A stretch of DNA of 64,000 bases from Dyella mobilis (GCF_016904945.1 NZ_JADIKF010000032.1:89082-153081), one strand, 5' to 3'; shown: positions 1 through 10,552, numbered from the stretch's first letter. A program made the numbers and translations. The notes: a model not told the origin generated them from the letters alone.

Positions 1-560
1 GCGATCACCGGCGACAGCAGCAGGAACGAACCGTCCGATTCGTCCGCTTCCGCCACCAGATATTGACCGGTACCCAGGCGGGCATTCGCACCCGCGGCGT
101 TGAGCTGCCCGCCGATCACGAACGTCGGGTCGTAGTTGGCCTCGGCCAGCACGCTGGCGACCAGGCTGGTGGTGGTGGTCTTGCCGTGCGTGCCCGCAAT
201 GGCGACACCGCGGCGGAAGCGCATCAGCTCACCCAGCATCTCCGCCCGCGGAATCACCGGAATGCGCGCCTCGCGGGCCGCGACCAGTTCCGGATTGTCC
301 AGCTTGATGGCGCTCGAGGTGACCACGACGTCCGCATCGCCGATGTGTTCGGCAACGTGGCCGATGTGCACATCGATGCCCAGTTCGCGCAAGCGCAGCG
401 CGGTCGGCGACTCGCTGCGGTCCGAACCGGAGACGGCGTAGCCCAGGTTGTGCAGCACTTCCGCGATGCCGCTCATGCCGACACCGCCGATGCCGATGAA
501 ATGCACGCGACGGAAGGTACTCATCAAATCTTCGTGCGCAAGCAGGCGACGCGGCGTCAT
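1..560 (-). CDS. murC: MurC, UDP-N-acetylmuramate--L-alanine ligase (N-terminal part; cut by window edge)
   Basis: MurC is the cytoplasmic ATP-dependent ligase that adds L-alanine to UDP-MurNAc, the first step in building the peptidoglycan stem peptide. About 186 N-terminal residues are visible, read off the lower edge of the window without a stop. They show the Rossmann-type motif [12 protein letters not shown] near residues 22-33 and the Mur-ligase P-loop GTHGKTTT at 123-130, followed by the [10 protein letters not shown] segment. The ATG overlaps the murG stop as ATGA, so translation is probably coupled. A second in-frame Met at residue 13 (MSTFRRVHF) is an alternative start. It is the last visible gene of the minus-strand dcw cluster. 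Confidence 0.96.
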   Translation of the reverse strand, partial: MTPRRLLAHEDLMSTFRRVHFIGIGGVGMSGIAEVLHNLGYAVSGSDRSESPTALRLRELGIDVHIGHVAEHIGDADVVVTSSAIKLDNPELVAAREARIPVIPRAEMLGELMRFRRGVAIAGTHGKTTTTSLVASVLAEANYDPTFVIGGQLNAAGANARLGTGQYLVAEADESDGSFLLLSPVI

Positions 561-1630
561 GCGGCCACCTCCACACATGCACGGGCAATGTCTGCCGCCG
601 CATCGGGCTTGGCCAGCGTGCGCGCGGCTTCGGCCATCGCCAGCAGGGTGGGACGGTTGCTCAACAGCTGATCCAGCCGTTGCGCCAGGTCTTTCGTATC
701 CAGGTCTCGCTCCTGTATCAATTCGGCCGCGCCTGCGGCGACCAGCGCCTCGGCATTGCGGGTCTGGTGGTCGTCCACCGCGTGCGGAAACGGCACCAGC
801 ATTGCGCCCAAGCCGGCAGCCGTCAGCTCGGCCAGCGTCAAGGCACCGGCACGGCATACGGCCAGATCGGCCCACGCATAGGTGCCAGCCATGTCTTCGA
901 TAAACGGCACGATGCGCGCCTCGACGCCAGCATCGGCATAAGCCTTGCGCGCTTCGTCGATGCCGCGATTGCCGCACTGATGCAGCACCTCAGGCCTGTG
1001 CTCCTGCGGCAGTTCGGCCAACGCCTGCGGCACGGCCAGATTCAAGGCTCGGGCCCCCAGGCTGCCGCCGAGCACCAGCAAACGCGGCTTGCCAGCGCGC
1101 GCACCGATGCGCTGTGCGGGCGGCGGCAGTGTCGCGATCGCGCCACGCACGGGATTGCCCACCCACTCGGCATTGGGCAGGCTGTCGGCGAAACCGGCCA
1201 TCACGCGACTGGCATGCATGGCCAGCTTGCGATTGGTGAAACCTGCCACTCGGTTCTGCTCGTGCACCAACAACGGACGGCGCAGCAAGCGCGCCGCGAT
1301 GCCGCCCGGCCCCGCCACGTAGCCACCCATGGACAACACGCTGCGCGGCTTGAGCTTGCTCAGTACGGCGAGGGACGAAAGCAGCGCGCGCGCCAGCATG
1401 AACGGCGCGGTCACGCGTGTTTTCCAGCCCTTGCCGCGCAGGCCGCCGACGGCGACGGTGTGCAATTCGATGCCGTGCGCGGGAACCACCTTGGTTTCCA
1501 TGCCGCCTGCAGCGCCGAGCCATACCACCGGCACGCCTTGCGCACGCAGCGTTTCGGCCACGGCCAGGCCCGGGAAAATGTGGCCACCGGTACCGCCGGC
1601 CATGATCAGCACGGGTGCTTGCGCGCTCAT
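557..1630 (-). CDS. murG: MurG, lipid II synthase (UDP-GlcNAc transferase)
   Basis: MurG transfers GlcNAc from UDP-GlcNAc onto lipid I at the inner face of the cytoplasmic membrane to form lipid II. The 357-residue protein has the family length. Near the N-terminus it shows the glycine-rich [10 protein letters not shown] loop (residues 12-21), and in the C-terminal half a donor-binding stretch with [16 protein letters not shown] and [10 protein letters not shown], both typical of the GT-B fold of MurG. The start overlaps the ftsW stop as ATGA and the stop overlaps the murC start, so the three are tightly coupled in the dcw operon. Identification is secure. Confidence 0.98.
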   Translation of the reverse strand: MSAQAPVLIMAGGTGGHIFPGLAVAETLRAQGVPVVWLGAAGGMETKVVPAHGIELHTVAVGGLRGKGWKTRVTAPFMLARALLSSLAVLSKLKPRSVLSMGGYVAGPGGIAARLLRRPLLVHEQNRVAGFTNRKLAMHASRVMAGFADSLPNAEWVGNPVRGAIATLPPPAQRIGARAGKPRLLVLGGSLGARALNLAVPQALAELPQEHRPEVLHQCGNRGIDEARKAYADAGVEARIVPFIEDMAGTYAWADLAVCRAGALTLAELTAAGLGAMLVPFPHAVDDHQTRNAEALVAAGAAELIQERDLDTKDLAQRLDQLLSNRPTLLAMAEAARTLAKPDAAADIARACVEVAA

Positions 1631-2865
1631 GCTGCCACCGCCTCGCGCTCGCGCGCATTCGCAGGATTGGCATCAGGCACGGCTGCAGCCGGAACGCGCG
1701 TCGCCATCTGTCGCGCATCGATGGCGCGATAGATCTCGAAGGTGGCGCGCAACAACACGCCGGCCATTGCGCAGGTCAGCACGATCGAGGAGCCGCCGTA
1801 GCTGATCAGCGGCAGGGTCAACCCCTTGGTCGGCAACGCACCGAGATTCACACCAATGGAGACCATGGTCTGCAACCCGATCATCAGCGAGATGCCGAAC
1901 GCGATGTAGCCGGCAAAACGTTGACCGATCTCTACGCCCTTGAGCCCCACGTGCAGCCCGCGCCACACCACCAGCGCGAACAACACCATCACCGTAACGA
2001 TGCCCGCCAGGCCCAGCTCTTCGCCGATGACGGCAAAAATGAAGTCGGTATGCGCTTCGGGAAGGTAGGACAGCTTCAGCACACTGGAGCCGAGCCCCAC
2101 GCCGGTCCACTCGCCGCGCCCGATCGCCATCAGCGACTGGGTCAGCTGGAATCCGTCGTCGAAGGGGTGATCCCACGGGTGCAGGAACGTAGTCAGGCGC
2201 TTCATGCGATAGCTTTCGCTGGTCGCAGCAATCGCCAGCAAGGGCATCAACGGCAGCCCCATCAGGAATAGGAAAATCGGCCGCGACCCGCCCAGCCACA
2301 CCATCGCGATGGTCACCGCGATCACCAGGGTGGCCGAACCGAAATCCGGCTGCGCAAGCAGCAGCAGCACGATGATGCCCGACACGGCGATCGGCTTGAT
2401 CAGCCCCAGGAAGCGCGTTTCGATGCTCTCGCGATGGCGCACCAGATAGCTGGCGATATACACCACCAGAATCAGCTTCACCGCCTCGACCGGCTGGAAC
2501 GACGTCACCACCAGGTTGAGCCAGCGCCGCGCACCGTTGAGGCGCATGCCCAGATGCGGCACGAACACCGCCAGCAGCATGATGAAGGCCACCAGCATCA
2601 AGAAGAAGGCGTGTTTTTCGACCACCTTCAATTCGGTGCGCATCGCCACGCCCGCGGCAACCACGCCGAGCGCCAGATACGCCAGGTGATGCTTGAGGAA
2701 ATAGAATTCGCCGAAGTGCTGGGCGTCGGCCACCGCGATCGAACTCGAGGTCACCATCACGACACCGACACAGGCAAGACCGATCAAGGCCAGCAGCAAC
2801 GGCAAGTCGAACTTGCCGCGCGGACCTTGCCGACGCTTTGCCTGGGTTGTGTCGAAACCGAACAT
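1627..2865 (-). CDS. ftsW: FtsW, SEDS-family septal peptidoglycan glycosyltransferase
   Basis: FtsW is the multi-spanning SEDS protein that polymerises septal glycan strands together with the cognate transpeptidase FtsI, encoded a few genes upstream. The 412-residue protein opens with a short cytoplasmic basic segment and then about ten hydrophobic helices. Family signatures include SYGGSSIV near the C-terminus, the periplasmic loop region with EELGLAG, and GARRWL. The C-terminal tail after the last helix is polar and Arg/Ala-rich. The gene lies 3 bases after mraY and overlaps murG by 4 bases. RodA is the only serious alternative; the position between mraY and murG in the dcw cluster points to FtsW. 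Confidence 0.96.
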   Translation of the reverse strand: MFGFDTTQAKRRQGPRGKFDLPLLLALIGLACVGVVMVTSSSIAVADAQHFGEFYFLKHHLAYLALGVVAAGVAMRTELKVVEKHAFFLMLVAFIMLLAVFVPHLGMRLNGARRWLNLVVTSFQPVEAVKLILVVYIASYLVRHRESIETRFLGLIKPIAVSGIIVLLLLAQPDFGSATLVIAVTIAMVWLGGSRPIFLFLMGLPLMPLLAIAATSESYRMKRLTTFLHPWDHPFDDGFQLTQSLMAIGRGEWTGVGLGSSVLKLSYLPEAHTDFIFAVIGEELGLAGIVTVMVLFALVVWRGLHVGLKGVEIGQRFAGYIAFGISLMIGLQTMVSIGVNLGALPTKGLTLPLISYGGSSIVLTCAMAGVLLRATFEIYRAIDARQMATRVPAAAVPDANPANAREREAVAA

Positions 2866-2868
2866 CCG

Positions 2869-3960
2869 TCAACGCACCTTCAAGGTAGCCAAGCCGATCA
2901 ACACCAGCACCACGCTGATGATCCAGAACCGCACGATGACCCGAGGCTCGGGCCAGCCTTTCAATTCGAAGTGATGGTGGATGGGCGCCATGCGGAAGAT
3001 GCGCTTGCCGGTCATCTTGAAGCTGGCCACCTGCAACATCACCGAGGCCGTCTCCATCACAAACACGCCGCCCATGATCAACAACACGATTTCCTGGCGC
3101 ACGATCACTGCAATCGCCGCCAGCGCGGCACCGATCGCCAGGGCGCCTACGTCGCCCATGAAGACCTGCGCCGGATAGGTGTTGAACCAGAGAAAGCCAA
3201 GGCCGGCACCCGACATCGCGCCGCAGAACACCGACAGCTCGCCCGCGCCCGGGATGGCCGGGATACCGAGGTATTCGGAGAACACCTTGTTACCCGCCAG
3301 ATACGCAAACACGCCCAGCGCACCCGATACCAGCACGGTCGGCATGATGGCCAGGCCATCCAGGCCGTCGGTGAGATTCACCGCATTGGAAAAGCCCACG
3401 ATCATCAGGTACGTGATCACGATGAAGAACACGCCCAGCGATATCTCCACGTGCTTGAACAACGGCACGAACAGCGCCGTTTCGGCCGGATTGACCGCAC
3501 TGTGGTACAGAAACCAGGCAGCCGCCAAGCCAAATACCGACTGCCAGAAATACTTCCAGCGCGACGCCAGTCCGCGGCTGTCTTTCAAAACCAGCTTGCG
3601 GTAGTCGTCGTAGAAACCGATGGCGCCGAAGCACACCATCACGGCCAGCACCAGCCACACGTAGCGATTGTCCAAATCCGCCCACACCAGGGTGGCGATG
3701 GCGACGGAAATGAGGATCATCACGCCGCCCATGGTCGGCGTGCCGGCCTTGGACAGATGCGTCTGCGGACCGTCCTTGCGCACCACCTGGCCGGCCTTGA
3801 GCGCAGCGAGCTTGCGGATCAGCGCCGGGCCGCACAGCAGCGACATCGCGAGCGCGGTGAGCGCCGCCATGATGGTGCGGAAGGTGATGTACTGAAACAG
3901 ATGAGGCGCAGTGAAGTGCTGCGACAGCCAGTCGGCGAGTTCAAGCAGCATGGGGTGCAC
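2869..3960 (-). CDS. mraY: MraY, phospho-MurNAc-pentapeptide transferase
   Basis: MraY is the integral membrane enzyme that transfers phospho-MurNAc-pentapeptide from UDP to undecaprenyl phosphate, forming lipid I. The 363-residue sequence has about ten hydrophobic segments and the conserved cytoplasmic motifs: FYDDYRK with the Asp pair at 118-119, [10 protein letters not shown] near 195-204, and [12 protein letters not shown] near the C-terminus. The first codon used here is GTG; an ATG three codons later is possible. The start lies inside the end of murF (20-base overlap). Confidence 0.98.
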   Translation of the reverse strand: MHPMLLELADWLSQHFTAPHLFQYITFRTIMAALTALAMSLLCGPALIRKLAALKAGQVVRKDGPQTHLSKAGTPTMGGVMILISVAIATLVWADLDNRYVWLVLAVMVCFGAIGFYDDYRKLVLKDSRGLASRWKYFWQSVFGLAAAWFLYHSAVNPAETALFVPLFKHVEISLGVFFIVITYLMIVGFSNAVNLTDGLDGLAIMPTVLVSGALGVFAYLAGNKVFSEYLGIPAIPGAGELSVFCGAMSGAGLGFLWFNTYPAQVFMGDVGALAIGAALAAIAVIVRQEIVLLIMGGVFVMETASVMLQVASFKMTGKRIFRMAPIHHHFELKGWPEPRVIVRFWIISVVLVLIGLATLKVR

Positions 3961-5305
3961 CCTCCTCTGGCCGGCGCATGAGCGCAGCCACTACGTGTTC
4001 CATGCCCGACGAGTGCGAGCCTTTCACCAGGCAGGTAACGCCTGCATGCAACTGGGTGCGCAATGCTTCGATCAAGGCAGCCTTGTCCGCAAAATGCTTT
4101 CCTTCGGCACCGAATGCTTCTACTGCAGCGGCGTTCAGCGGCCCCACGGCGAACAGCTTCTGGATACCTCGCTCGCGTGCGTGACGACCGACCCCGGCAT
4201 GCAGCGCACGGGCATCCGCCCCCAGCTCAGCCATGTCGCCGAGCACCAGCCAACGCTCGCCGTCGGCGAGCGCAAGCGTGTCGATCGCTGCGTGCACCGA
4301 ACTGGGATTGGCGTTGTAGCTGTCGTCGATCATGGTCCAGCCATCGGGCATGGCCAGGCGCTTGAGGCGCCCTTCCACCGCCGACGCCTGTTCCAGGCCT
4401 TCAACGATGGTGTCCAGCGGCACATCCAATGCGAGCGCGATCGATGCCGCCGCCAGCGCATTGGCGATGTTGTGCCGGCCAGGCAAGGGCAAGTGCACAT
4501 CGGTATCGCCACGCGGCGTGCTCAACACGAAGTGCGAGCCGTCGACGCGCTGATCCAGGATGTCGGCGCCGACATCCGCCTTGTGGTCCAGACCGAAGCG
4601 CAGCACTCGGCGCCCGCCTGCCAGCCCTGCGAAGAAGCTGGCGAAAGCGTCGTCGGCGTTGATGATCGCCACGCCGTCGGCCGGCAATCCGCGATACACC
4701 GCGCCCTTGGTTTCCGCCACTGTCTCGATCGTACCCATCCGCTCAAGATGCGCTGGCGCAATGAGATTGACGAGGCCGATTTCGGGCCGCGCGATGGCAG
4801 CAAGGTAGTCGATGTCGCCCGGCTTGCCCGCGCCCATTTCCAGCACGGCGTATTCGGTGTCTTCAGGCATCCACAGCAGGGTCAGCGGCAGGCCGATCTC
4901 GTTGTTGTAGCTGCCCGTATTGAAATGGGTGCGGCCGTGGCGCGACAGGATCGACGCCGTCAGTGTCTTCACCGTGGTCTTGCCGTTGGAGCCGGTGATG
5001 CCGATTACACGCGCGTTGCGCTGCGCGCGCACGGCACTGGCCAGGTCGCCCAGCGCGAGCTCGGCATTCTCCACCTCGACCTGCGGCAGGTCGCAGTCGA
5101 CTCGGCGTTCAACCAGCGCCGCGGCGGCTCCGCGCGCCGCGGCGTCGGCCAGATAGTCGTGGCCGTCCACGTGCTCGCCCTTGAAGGCGACGAACAAGTC
5201 GCCGGTCTTGATCTTGCGCGAATCGATCTCGACGCCGTCAATATCGGCATCGGCACCGAGCAAGCGCCCATGTGTCCACATGGCAATGGCGCTCAGGCGC
5301 ATCAC
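3941..5305 (-). CDS. murF: MurF, UDP-MurNAc-tripeptide--D-Ala-D-Ala ligase
   Basis: MurF is the cytoplasmic ATP-dependent ligase that adds the D-Ala-D-Ala dipeptide to complete UDP-MurNAc-pentapeptide. The 454-residue protein shows the Mur-ligase P-loop [12 protein letters not shown] (about residues 102-113), the central NYNNEIG-like motif ([13 protein letters not shown]), and the C-terminal domain signature [10 protein letters not shown]. The ATG overlaps the murE stop as ATGA; the 3' end runs 20 bases into mraY. Order murE-murF-mraY is the classic dcw order. No unusual features were seen. Confidence 0.98.
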   Translation of the reverse strand: MMRLSAIAMWTHGRLLGADADIDGVEIDSRKIKTGDLFVAFKGEHVDGHDYLADAAARGAAAALVERRVDCDLPQVEVENAELALGDLASAVRAQRNARVIGITGSNGKTTVKTLTASILSRHGRTHFNTGSYNNEIGLPLTLLWMPEDTEYAVLEMGAGKPGDIDYLAAIARPEIGLVNLIAPAHLERMGTIETVAETKGAVYRGLPADGVAIINADDAFASFFAGLAGGRRVLRFGLDHKADVGADILDQRVDGSHFVLSTPRGDTDVHLPLPGRHNIANALAAASIALALDVPLDTIVEGLEQASAVEGRLKRLAMPDGWTMIDDSYNANPSSVHAAIDTLALADGERWLVLGDMAELGADARALHAGVGRHARERGIQKLFAVGPLNAAAVEAFGAEGKHFADKAALIEALRTQLHAGVTCLVKGSHSSGMEHVVAALMRRPEEGAPHAA

Positions 5306-6777
5306 GCGTGTCCCTCCAAAATCGACCGTGCAACGGCCACATCGTCAAACGCACGCTTGCCGCCCGCGCCTTCCTGGTAAGTTTCGTGCCCCTTGCCGGC
5401 GATCAGCACGACGTCGCCGACCACGGCCACGCGCAATGCGGTGCGAATCGCCTCTTCGCGATCGCGCAGGACGGTCGCCGCTTGCGGCTGCGCCATGCCG
5501 GCGAGAATTTGAGAAACGATCAGATCGCCATCCTCGCCACGGGGATTGTCGTCGGTCACGATGACGACATCGGCCAGCCGTTCGGCAATGGCGCCCATTT
5601 GCGGGCGTTTGCCCGCATCGCGCTCGCCGCCGCATCCGAACACGCAGATCAGGCGCGCGTCGCAATGCGCGCGCAGAGCCGTCAACGCCTGTTCCAACGC
5701 GTCCGGCGTATGCGCGTAATCGACCACCGCCAGCGGCAGGCCCTGCACGCCGCCGATGCGACTCATGCGGCCATTGACCGGCTCCAACGCGCGAATCGTG
5801 TCCGCGATGCGCGTGAACGACTCGCCCAGCGCACCGAGACACCCCACTACCGTCAGCAGGTTCGCCACGTTGAAGCGACCCAGCAGGCGACTGCGAATCT
5901 CGCCCTCGCCCCAGGGTGTGCGCAACTGGAAGGCCACGCCTTCGGCCGAGGTGACAATGCCGCTGGCCGCAATCGCCGCCTGCGCATCGCCGGCGCCGCT
6001 CAGGGTCAAGGCGCGCACGCCCGGCGCCAAGGTTCCGGCCAGCTCGCGGCCGAACGCGTCGTCGGTATTGATCACCGCTGCGTCCAGCGTCGGCCACGCA
6101 AAGAGCTTGGCCTTGGCTGCACCATAAGCCTGCATGCTGCCGTGATAATCCAGATGGTCGCGGGTGAGGTTGGTGAAGGCCGCCACGTCGAAATTCATCG
6201 CCGCAACGCGCCCCTGCTCCAGCGCATGCGAAGACACTTCCATCGCCACGTGCGTGGCACCGTCGCGCAGAAATTCAGCCATCAAACCTTGCACTGCGAT
6301 CGCATCCGGCGTGGTGCGCTCGCCTTCGCGCAACTCGCCGTGCAGGCCGGCGCCAAGCGTGCCGATGGTCGCGGCGCGATGACCGAGCTTCTCCAGCGCC
6401 TGGGCCAGCAACTGCACCGTCGAGGTCTTGCCGTTGGTGCCGGTCACGCCGATCACTTTCATCGACTCGGACGGACGGCCGAAAAAGCGCGACGCGATCT
6501 CGCCCACGAACGTGTGCAGGCCGTCGATCCACAACACCGGCACGCCCGGATCTTCCAGCACGTGTGCCGGCGCTTCGGCCAGCACCACGCTGGCGCCGCG
6601 CTGTACAGCGCCGCCTACGAATTCAATGCCGTGACCGCGCGTGCCGCGCAAGGCGAAGAACGCATCGCCCTGGCGCACCTGGCGCGAATCGAGGGCGAGG
6701 CCGGAGACGACGACGGGCCCGACCGCCTTCGTTTCGGCAATTCCCTGCAGCAGATGGTCCAGGCGCTGTCCGCTCAT
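5302..6777 (-). CDS. murE: MurE, UDP-MurNAc-dipeptide--meso-diaminopimelate ligase
   Basis: MurE adds the third stem-peptide residue to UDP-MurNAc-L-Ala-D-Glu in the cytoplasm. In the 491-residue protein the P-loop TGTNGKTS sits at about 112-119. The motif DNPR (in VTDDNPRGED) is the signature that distinguishes meso-diaminopimelate-adding enzymes from lysine-adding ones, so the organism should have the usual Gram-negative DAP-type wall. The HETYQ motif typical of MurE (GKGHETYQEG) lies near the C-terminus. Four-base overlaps with ftsI and murF indicate coupled translation. Confidence 0.98.
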   Translation of the reverse strand: MSGQRLDHLLQGIAETKAVGPVVVSGLALDSRQVRQGDAFFALRGTRGHGIEFVGGAVQRGASVVLAEAPAHVLEDPGVPVLWIDGLHTFVGEIASRFFGRPSESMKVIGVTGTNGKTSTVQLLAQALEKLGHRAATIGTLGAGLHGELREGERTTPDAIAVQGLMAEFLRDGATHVAMEVSSHALEQGRVAAMNFDVAAFTNLTRDHLDYHGSMQAYGAAKAKLFAWPTLDAAVINTDDAFGRELAGTLAPGVRALTLSGAGDAQAAIAASGIVTSAEGVAFQLRTPWGEGEIRSRLLGRFNVANLLTVVGCLGALGESFTRIADTIRALEPVNGRMSRIGGVQGLPLAVVDYAHTPDALEQALTALRAHCDARLICVFGCGGERDAGKRPQMGAIAERLADVVIVTDDNPRGEDGDLIVSQILAGMAQPQAATVLRDREEAIRTALRVAVVGDVVLIAGKGHETYQEGAGGKRAFDDVAVARSILEGHA

Positions 6778-8594
6778 GGGTCGACCGCCTCCGCGGCGGA
6801 CTGATCGTCCTTGGCGTCTTGCGACTGAGCCGTGCCGGCGAGGCCGCCGCCGGCCTGTAGCGGGCCGCCGGCATACCAGCGACCGATGTTGTCCGGCGGC
6901 ACGTCGAGCAAGCGCAGCGCACCGGTCATCACGCGCTGGAACACCGGCGCCGATACCAGGCCGCCGTAGTAAATGCTGGACTTGGGATTGTTGATCACCA
7001 CCACGCCGACCAGGCGCGGATTCGTGGCCGGCACGATGCCTGCGAACAACGAGTTGTAATTGTTCTTGGCGTAACCGCCGGCCGACGCCAGATGCGCGGT
7101 GCCGGTCTTGCCGGCAACGATGTAATTGGCGATCTGCGCACGCGTGGCCGATCCGCCCGGCGCGGTCACCGTCTCAAGCATGTCCACGAGTTCGCGCGCG
7201 ATCGTCGTCGAAACGATCTGCGTACCCGTATCGGCGCCGCCTTTGATGAAAGTGGGCGTGTGGCGCATCCCGTTGTTCGCCAGCGTGGCGTAGGCCACCG
7301 CCAGTTGCAGCGGCGTCACGTTGAGCCCGTAGCCGTACCCCATGGTGGCCTTTTCGATCGGCCGCCAGCCGTGGCTGGGCTTGAGGTAGCCGGCCGATTC
7401 GCCCGGGAAGCCGCTGCCGGTGCTTTCGCCGAAACCGAATGCACGATACGTGTCGTAGAGGAACTTGCTGTCCAGCGACAAGGCGATCTTCGCTGCACCG
7501 ATGTTACTGGACTTGGTCAGCACGCCGGTCGGCGTGAGGTTGCCGTTGCCACCGGACTCCACGTCGCGGATGTCCTTGCCCATGAAGTACCAGTGCCCGT
7601 TGCCGGTATCGATCATCGGCGCGGTAGGCGTGTACTTGCCGCTGGACAAACCGGCCGCCATGGTGAAGGTCTTCATGGTCGAGCCCGGCTCGACCACGTC
7701 GGTCACCGCGCGATTGCGGCGCTGCGCGGGCGCGCTGCCGGTGACCACATTGGGGTTGTAGGTGGGCAGGCTGACCATGGCGAGAATCTCGCCGGTGTGC
7801 ACGTCCATGATGACCATTTCGCCGGAGTCGGCGTTGAGGTCGTCCAGCTGCTTCTTCAGTTCGCTATAGGCCAGGAACTGGATGCGGCGATCAATGCTGA
7901 GCGTAAGGTTCTGGCCCGGCTGCGGCGCACGCACCTGCTCCACATCCTCCACGATGTGGCCCATGCGGTCGCGAATCACGCGCTTGGCACCAGGCTTGCC
8001 GGACAACCAGTTGTCGAAGGCGAGCTCGAGGCCTTCCTGGCCGTGATCGTCGATATTGGTGAAGCCCAGCACGTGCGCGGTCACTTCCCCTGACGGGTAG
8101 TAACGCTTGTATTCGCGCTGGCCATTCACGCCCGGCACGCCTAGCGCCAGCACCGCTTGCGCAGCATCCGGACTCATCTGCCGGCGCAAATAGGCGAATT
8201 CGCGGTCGGCGCGCTGCTCCAGGTAATTTTTCAGTTCGTCCGGGCTGGTGCCCAGCGCCTGCGCCAGGGCAGGAATGCGATCGGCGTTGGCCAGCACTTC
8301 CGACGGCACCACGGTGATCGACACCATCGGCGTGGACACCGCCAACGGCTCTCCGTTGCGGTCGTAGATCGTGCCGCGCGAAACGGCAATCGGCACTTCG
8401 CGCAGGAAGCGCGCATCGCCCTGGTCCTGATAGAACTGCTTGCGTACCACCTGCAGATCGAACGCGCGTGCGACCAGGCCGATCGAGGCGACACCCAGCA
8501 CGCCGATCACCAGCAGCATGCGGCGGCGCGTGCTGAGGTTTGCGCTCTGGCGGCGCGCTGCCGGCTTGGCGGTGGGGCGCGGCAGACGATTCAT
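6774..8594 (-). CDS. ftsI: FtsI (PBP3), septal peptidoglycan transpeptidase
   Basis: FtsI is the monofunctional class B penicillin-binding protein that cross-links septal peptidoglycan in complex with FtsW. The 606-residue protein has a short cytoplasmic N-terminus, one transmembrane helix (about 26-44), a dimerisation domain with RGTIYDRNGEPLA (73-85), and a transpeptidase domain with the three catalytic motifs SxxK (S305-TM-K308), SxN (SSN at 362-364) and KTG (496-498). The ATG chosen overlaps the ftsL stop by four bases and starts the recognisable FtsI sequence; longer readings upstream run through ftsL in another frame and are rejected. The C-terminal tail is Gly/Ala/Gln-rich and probably disordered. 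Confidence 0.97.
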   Translation of the reverse strand: MNRLPRPTAKPAARRQSANLSTRRRMLLVIGVLGVASIGLVARAFDLQVVRKQFYQDQGDARFLREVPIAVSRGTIYDRNGEPLAVSTPMVSITVVPSEVLANADRIPALAQALGTSPDELKNYLEQRADREFAYLRRQMSPDAAQAVLALGVPGVNGQREYKRYYPSGEVTAHVLGFTNIDDHGQEGLELAFDNWLSGKPGAKRVIRDRMGHIVEDVEQVRAPQPGQNLTLSIDRRIQFLAYSELKKQLDDLNADSGEMVIMDVHTGEILAMVSLPTYNPNVVTGSAPAQRRNRAVTDVVEPGSTMKTFTMAAGLSSGKYTPTAPMIDTGNGHWYFMGKDIRDVESGGNGNLTPTGVLTKSSNIGAAKIALSLDSKFLYDTYRAFGFGESTGSGFPGESAGYLKPSHGWRPIEKATMGYGYGLNVTPLQLAVAYATLANNGMRHTPTFIKGGADTGTQIVSTTIARELVDMLETVTAPGGSATRAQIANYIVAGKTGTAHLASAGGYAKNNYNSLFAGIVPATNPRLVGVVVINNPKSSIYYGGLVSAPVFQRVMTGALRLLDVPPDNIGRWYAGGPLQAGGGLAGTAQSQDAKDDQSAAEAVDP

Positions 8595-8866
8595 GGCTGT
8601 CGCACCAGCTGCACGTCCTGCGGACGCGGCATGAACATGCCGAGCTTGGTGCGCGCCTCGTCGTCGATGCGGCGCGGCTCGGCCCAGGTCGCCTGCTCCA
8701 GTTCGAGCTGGCCATATTCGATATTCAATGCATCGCGCTGCCCTTGCAGCTGCGTGAGCTGCACGAACAGCACGCGACTTTGATGCCGGGTCCACACCAC
8801 AGCAATCGCACTGACCAGCACGGCGGCCAGCATCAGCAGCAGGCAAAAGACGCCGACTATCCTCAT
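8591..8866 (-). CDS. ftsL: FtsL, cell-division membrane protein
   Basis: FtsL is a small bitopic division protein that joins FtsB and FtsQ at the septum and helps activate FtsW/FtsI. The 91-residue product has one N-terminal transmembrane helix (about residues 4-24). A periplasmic, heptad-like segment with regularly spaced Leu/Ile follows ([18 protein letters not shown]), then a short C-terminal tail with the [10 protein letters not shown] stretch usual in FtsL. Sequence conservation in this family is poor, so the call rests on size, topology and its exact position between rsmH and ftsI, overlapping both by four bases. Confidence 0.93.
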   Translation of the reverse strand: MRIVGVFCLLLMLAAVLVSAIAVVWTRHQSRVLFVQLTQLQGQRDALNIEYGQLELEQATWAEPRRIDDEARTKLGMFMPRPQDVQLVRQP

Positions 8867-9804
8867 GCCGGCCCTCCGTCTGGCAGCTTTTCCGCCACGC
8901 GCAGCACGGCCGAGCGGGCACGCGGATTGGCGGACTGCTCTGCGTCGGAAGGAAATTGCGCCTTACCCACCGCCGCCAGACGTGCCGGGGCAGCAGCGAC
9001 CGGCGGCCCGCGGCGACTGCCCTGCACGCGGCCGGAATGGTCGCGGATAAACAATTTCACCGCGCGGTCTTCGAGCGAATGAAAGCTGATCACCGACAAG
9101 CGGCCACCGGGCTTGAGCCGATCCAAGGCAGCGTCGAGCCCGCGCTGCAGAGCTTCCAGTTCGCCATTCACGCGGATGCGCAATGCCTGGAAACTGCGTG
9201 TCGCCGGATGCTTTCCGGGTTCGCGGCGACCCACGACGCGTTCGATCAATGCCGCCAGTTCGCCCGTGCGGGCAATCGGCGACTCGGCGCGGCGCTCGAC
9301 AATGGCGCGGGCGATCTTGCGGCTGAAGCGCTCTTCGCCAAAGACCCACAGCACGTCGGCGATCTCGCGCTCATTGGCGTGCGCCAGAAACTCGGCCGCG
9401 CTTTCACCCTGGGTGGTATCCATGCGCATGTCCAGCGGCGCATCGGCCATGAAGCTGAAGCCGCGGGCCGCCTCGTCCAACTGCGGCGAGGAAACCCCGA
9501 GATCGAGCAGCACGCCATCCAGGCCTTCGGCCGTTTCATCCCACTCGGCCAGGCTGGAGAAGTTGCCGTGACGGATCGACACCCGCGGATCGGCAGCGAA
9601 TTCTTTTTGCGCAGTGGCGATCGCCTGGGGATCGCGGTCCATCAACAGCAAACGCCCATCGGGACCCAGACGCGACAGCACCGCGCGTGCGTGACCGCCG
9701 CGTCCGAAGGTGCCATCGAGATAACGCCCGCCTTCCCGCACGGCGAGACCCTCCACCGCTTCATTCAGCATCACCGGGATGTGCCGCAACATTTGCTCGG
9801 CCAT
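8863..9804 (-). CDS. rsmH: RsmH (MraW), 16S rRNA m4C1402 methyltransferase
   Basis: RsmH is the SAM-dependent enzyme that N4-methylates C1402 of 16S rRNA in the ribosomal P site. The 313-residue form shows [10 protein letters not shown] at the N-terminus, the SAM-binding loop [11 protein letters not shown] (30-40), [14 protein letters not shown] in the middle and [13 protein letters not shown] near the C-terminus, all diagnostic. The start chosen (MAEQMLRH) has a GGGAG ribosome-binding site about 7 bases upstream; a GTG 48 bases further upstream, almost touching the mraZ stop, is the alternative. It is the second gene of the dcw operon. Confidence 0.97.
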   Translation of the reverse strand: MAEQMLRHIPVMLNEAVEGLAVREGGRYLDGTFGRGGHARAVLSRLGPDGRLLLMDRDPQAIATAQKEFAADPRVSIRHGNFSSLAEWDETAEGLDGVLLDLGVSSPQLDEAARGFSFMADAPLDMRMDTTQGESAAEFLAHANEREIADVLWVFGEERFSRKIARAIVERRAESPIARTGELAALIERVVGRREPGKHPATRSFQALRIRVNGELEALQRGLDAALDRLKPGGRLSVISFHSLEDRAVKLFIRDHSGRVQGSRRGPPVAAAPARLAAVGKAQFPSDAEQSANPRARSAVLRVAEKLPDGGPA

Positions 9805-9855
9805 GCCGCACTCCCGCTCTTGTTCGTCTTCATCCCGCGTCTCGACCGTCACCGG

Positions 9856-10302
9856 TCAGAGCCGCAGGTCCGTCATGTCGTCGCTGATCTCGTCTTCGCC
9901 GATGGTCTGGCGGATCTTGGCCAGGTGGGCCTGTTCGCTCCACAGCTCGAACTTGTTGCCCATGCCCAGCAAAATCGCCTTTTTCTCGATTCCGGCCGCC
10001 ACCCGCTGGCTGGCCGGCAACAGGATGCGCGCCGCACTGTCCGGCTCGACCATCGCGGCCGCGCCCACCAGCTTCATCTGCAAGGCGCGATGTACGGCTT
10101 TGACGTTCGGCAACGCATTCACCTGGTCGCGCACCCGCTCCCATTCGGCGTGCGGGAACAGCCACAGGCAGCCCGTCTCGAAGGGGTTGTAGGTGATCAC
10201 CAACCGATTGGCGCAGGCATCCGCAACCAGCTCCCGATACGCAGTCGGAATAGCCAGCCGGCCCTTGTCATCGACGGTGATGGCGGTCTCGCCTTGAAAC
10301 AC
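9856..10302 (-). CDS. mraZ: MraZ, dcw-cluster transcriptional regulator
   Basis: MraZ is a ring-forming, AbrB-like DNA-binding protein that represses its own promoter and the downstream division/cell-wall genes. The 148-residue protein contains two tandem SpoVT/AbrB-type repeats, seen as [13 protein letters not shown] near the N-terminus and the related [12 protein letters not shown] in the second half. The start is a GTG. Immediately upstream lie four 10-bp-phased GTGGG-like boxes overlapping the promoter (separate entry), matching the known MraZ operator architecture. It heads the minus-strand cluster that extends beyond the window edge. Confidence 0.97.
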   Translation of the reverse strand: MFQGETAITVDDKGRLAIPTAYRELVADACANRLVITYNPFETGCLWLFPHAEWERVRDQVNALPNVKAVHRALQMKLVGAAAMVEPDSAARILLPASQRVAAGIEKKAILLGMGNKFELWSEQAHLAKIRQTIGEDEISDDMTDLRL

Positions 10303-10304
10303 GA

Positions 10305-10375
10305 CCCAAGAACTCCACGAAATCCCACGATTTCACACAGGGACCCACGATAGTCTCGCCCCTTGAGACTGTCAA
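10305..10375 (-). promoter_or_regulatory. mraZ/dcw promoter with MraZ operator
   Basis: On the minus strand a TTGACA -35 (complement of 10370-10375) and a TATCGT -10 (10347-10352) are separated by exactly 17 bases. Four GTGGG-like pentamers (GTGGG, GTGTG, GTGGG, GTGGA) begin exactly 10 bases apart, at 10348, 10338, 10328 and 10318 reading down the minus strand, and a TGGG follows close to the mraZ start. One-helical-turn repeats of TGGG just upstream of mraZ are the known MraZ binding pattern, so autoregulation is expected. Confidence 0.85.
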
Positions 10376-10494
10376 GAAATTTTCGCTTGCGAATCAATAA
10401 GAAAGGCGAGGTTCTGGCGAAATTTCCAGTGATTTCGAGAAAGAGCAGCAAGTGCCTTGATCAACATCACTTTTTTTGAAATGAATGTAAGCAA

Positions 10495-10552
10495 GGGGAG
10501 TGAGAAGTGAGAGATAAAGCCTTCACGGCAGCTCTCTCGCTTCGCACTCCCC
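10495..10552 (-). terminator. Long imperfect hairpin 3' of RNase P RNA
   Basis: GGGGAGTG-A-GAAG-T-GAGAGA pairs with TCTCTC-G-CTTC-G-CACTCCCC, giving an 18-pair stem with two single mismatches around a loop of about 18 bases. It lies 20 bases beyond the mature 3' end of the RNase P RNA, on the side where that transcript would end, and before the mraZ promoter. No clear U-run follows the stem, so it could be a processing or stabilising hairpin rather than an intrinsic terminator. Confidence 0.5.

Noticed and set aside
2434..3981. Open frame of about 515 codons on the plus strand opposite ftsW and mraY
   Set aside because: Composition is His/Gln/Arg-rich noise and it spans two genuine genes and their junction on the other strand.
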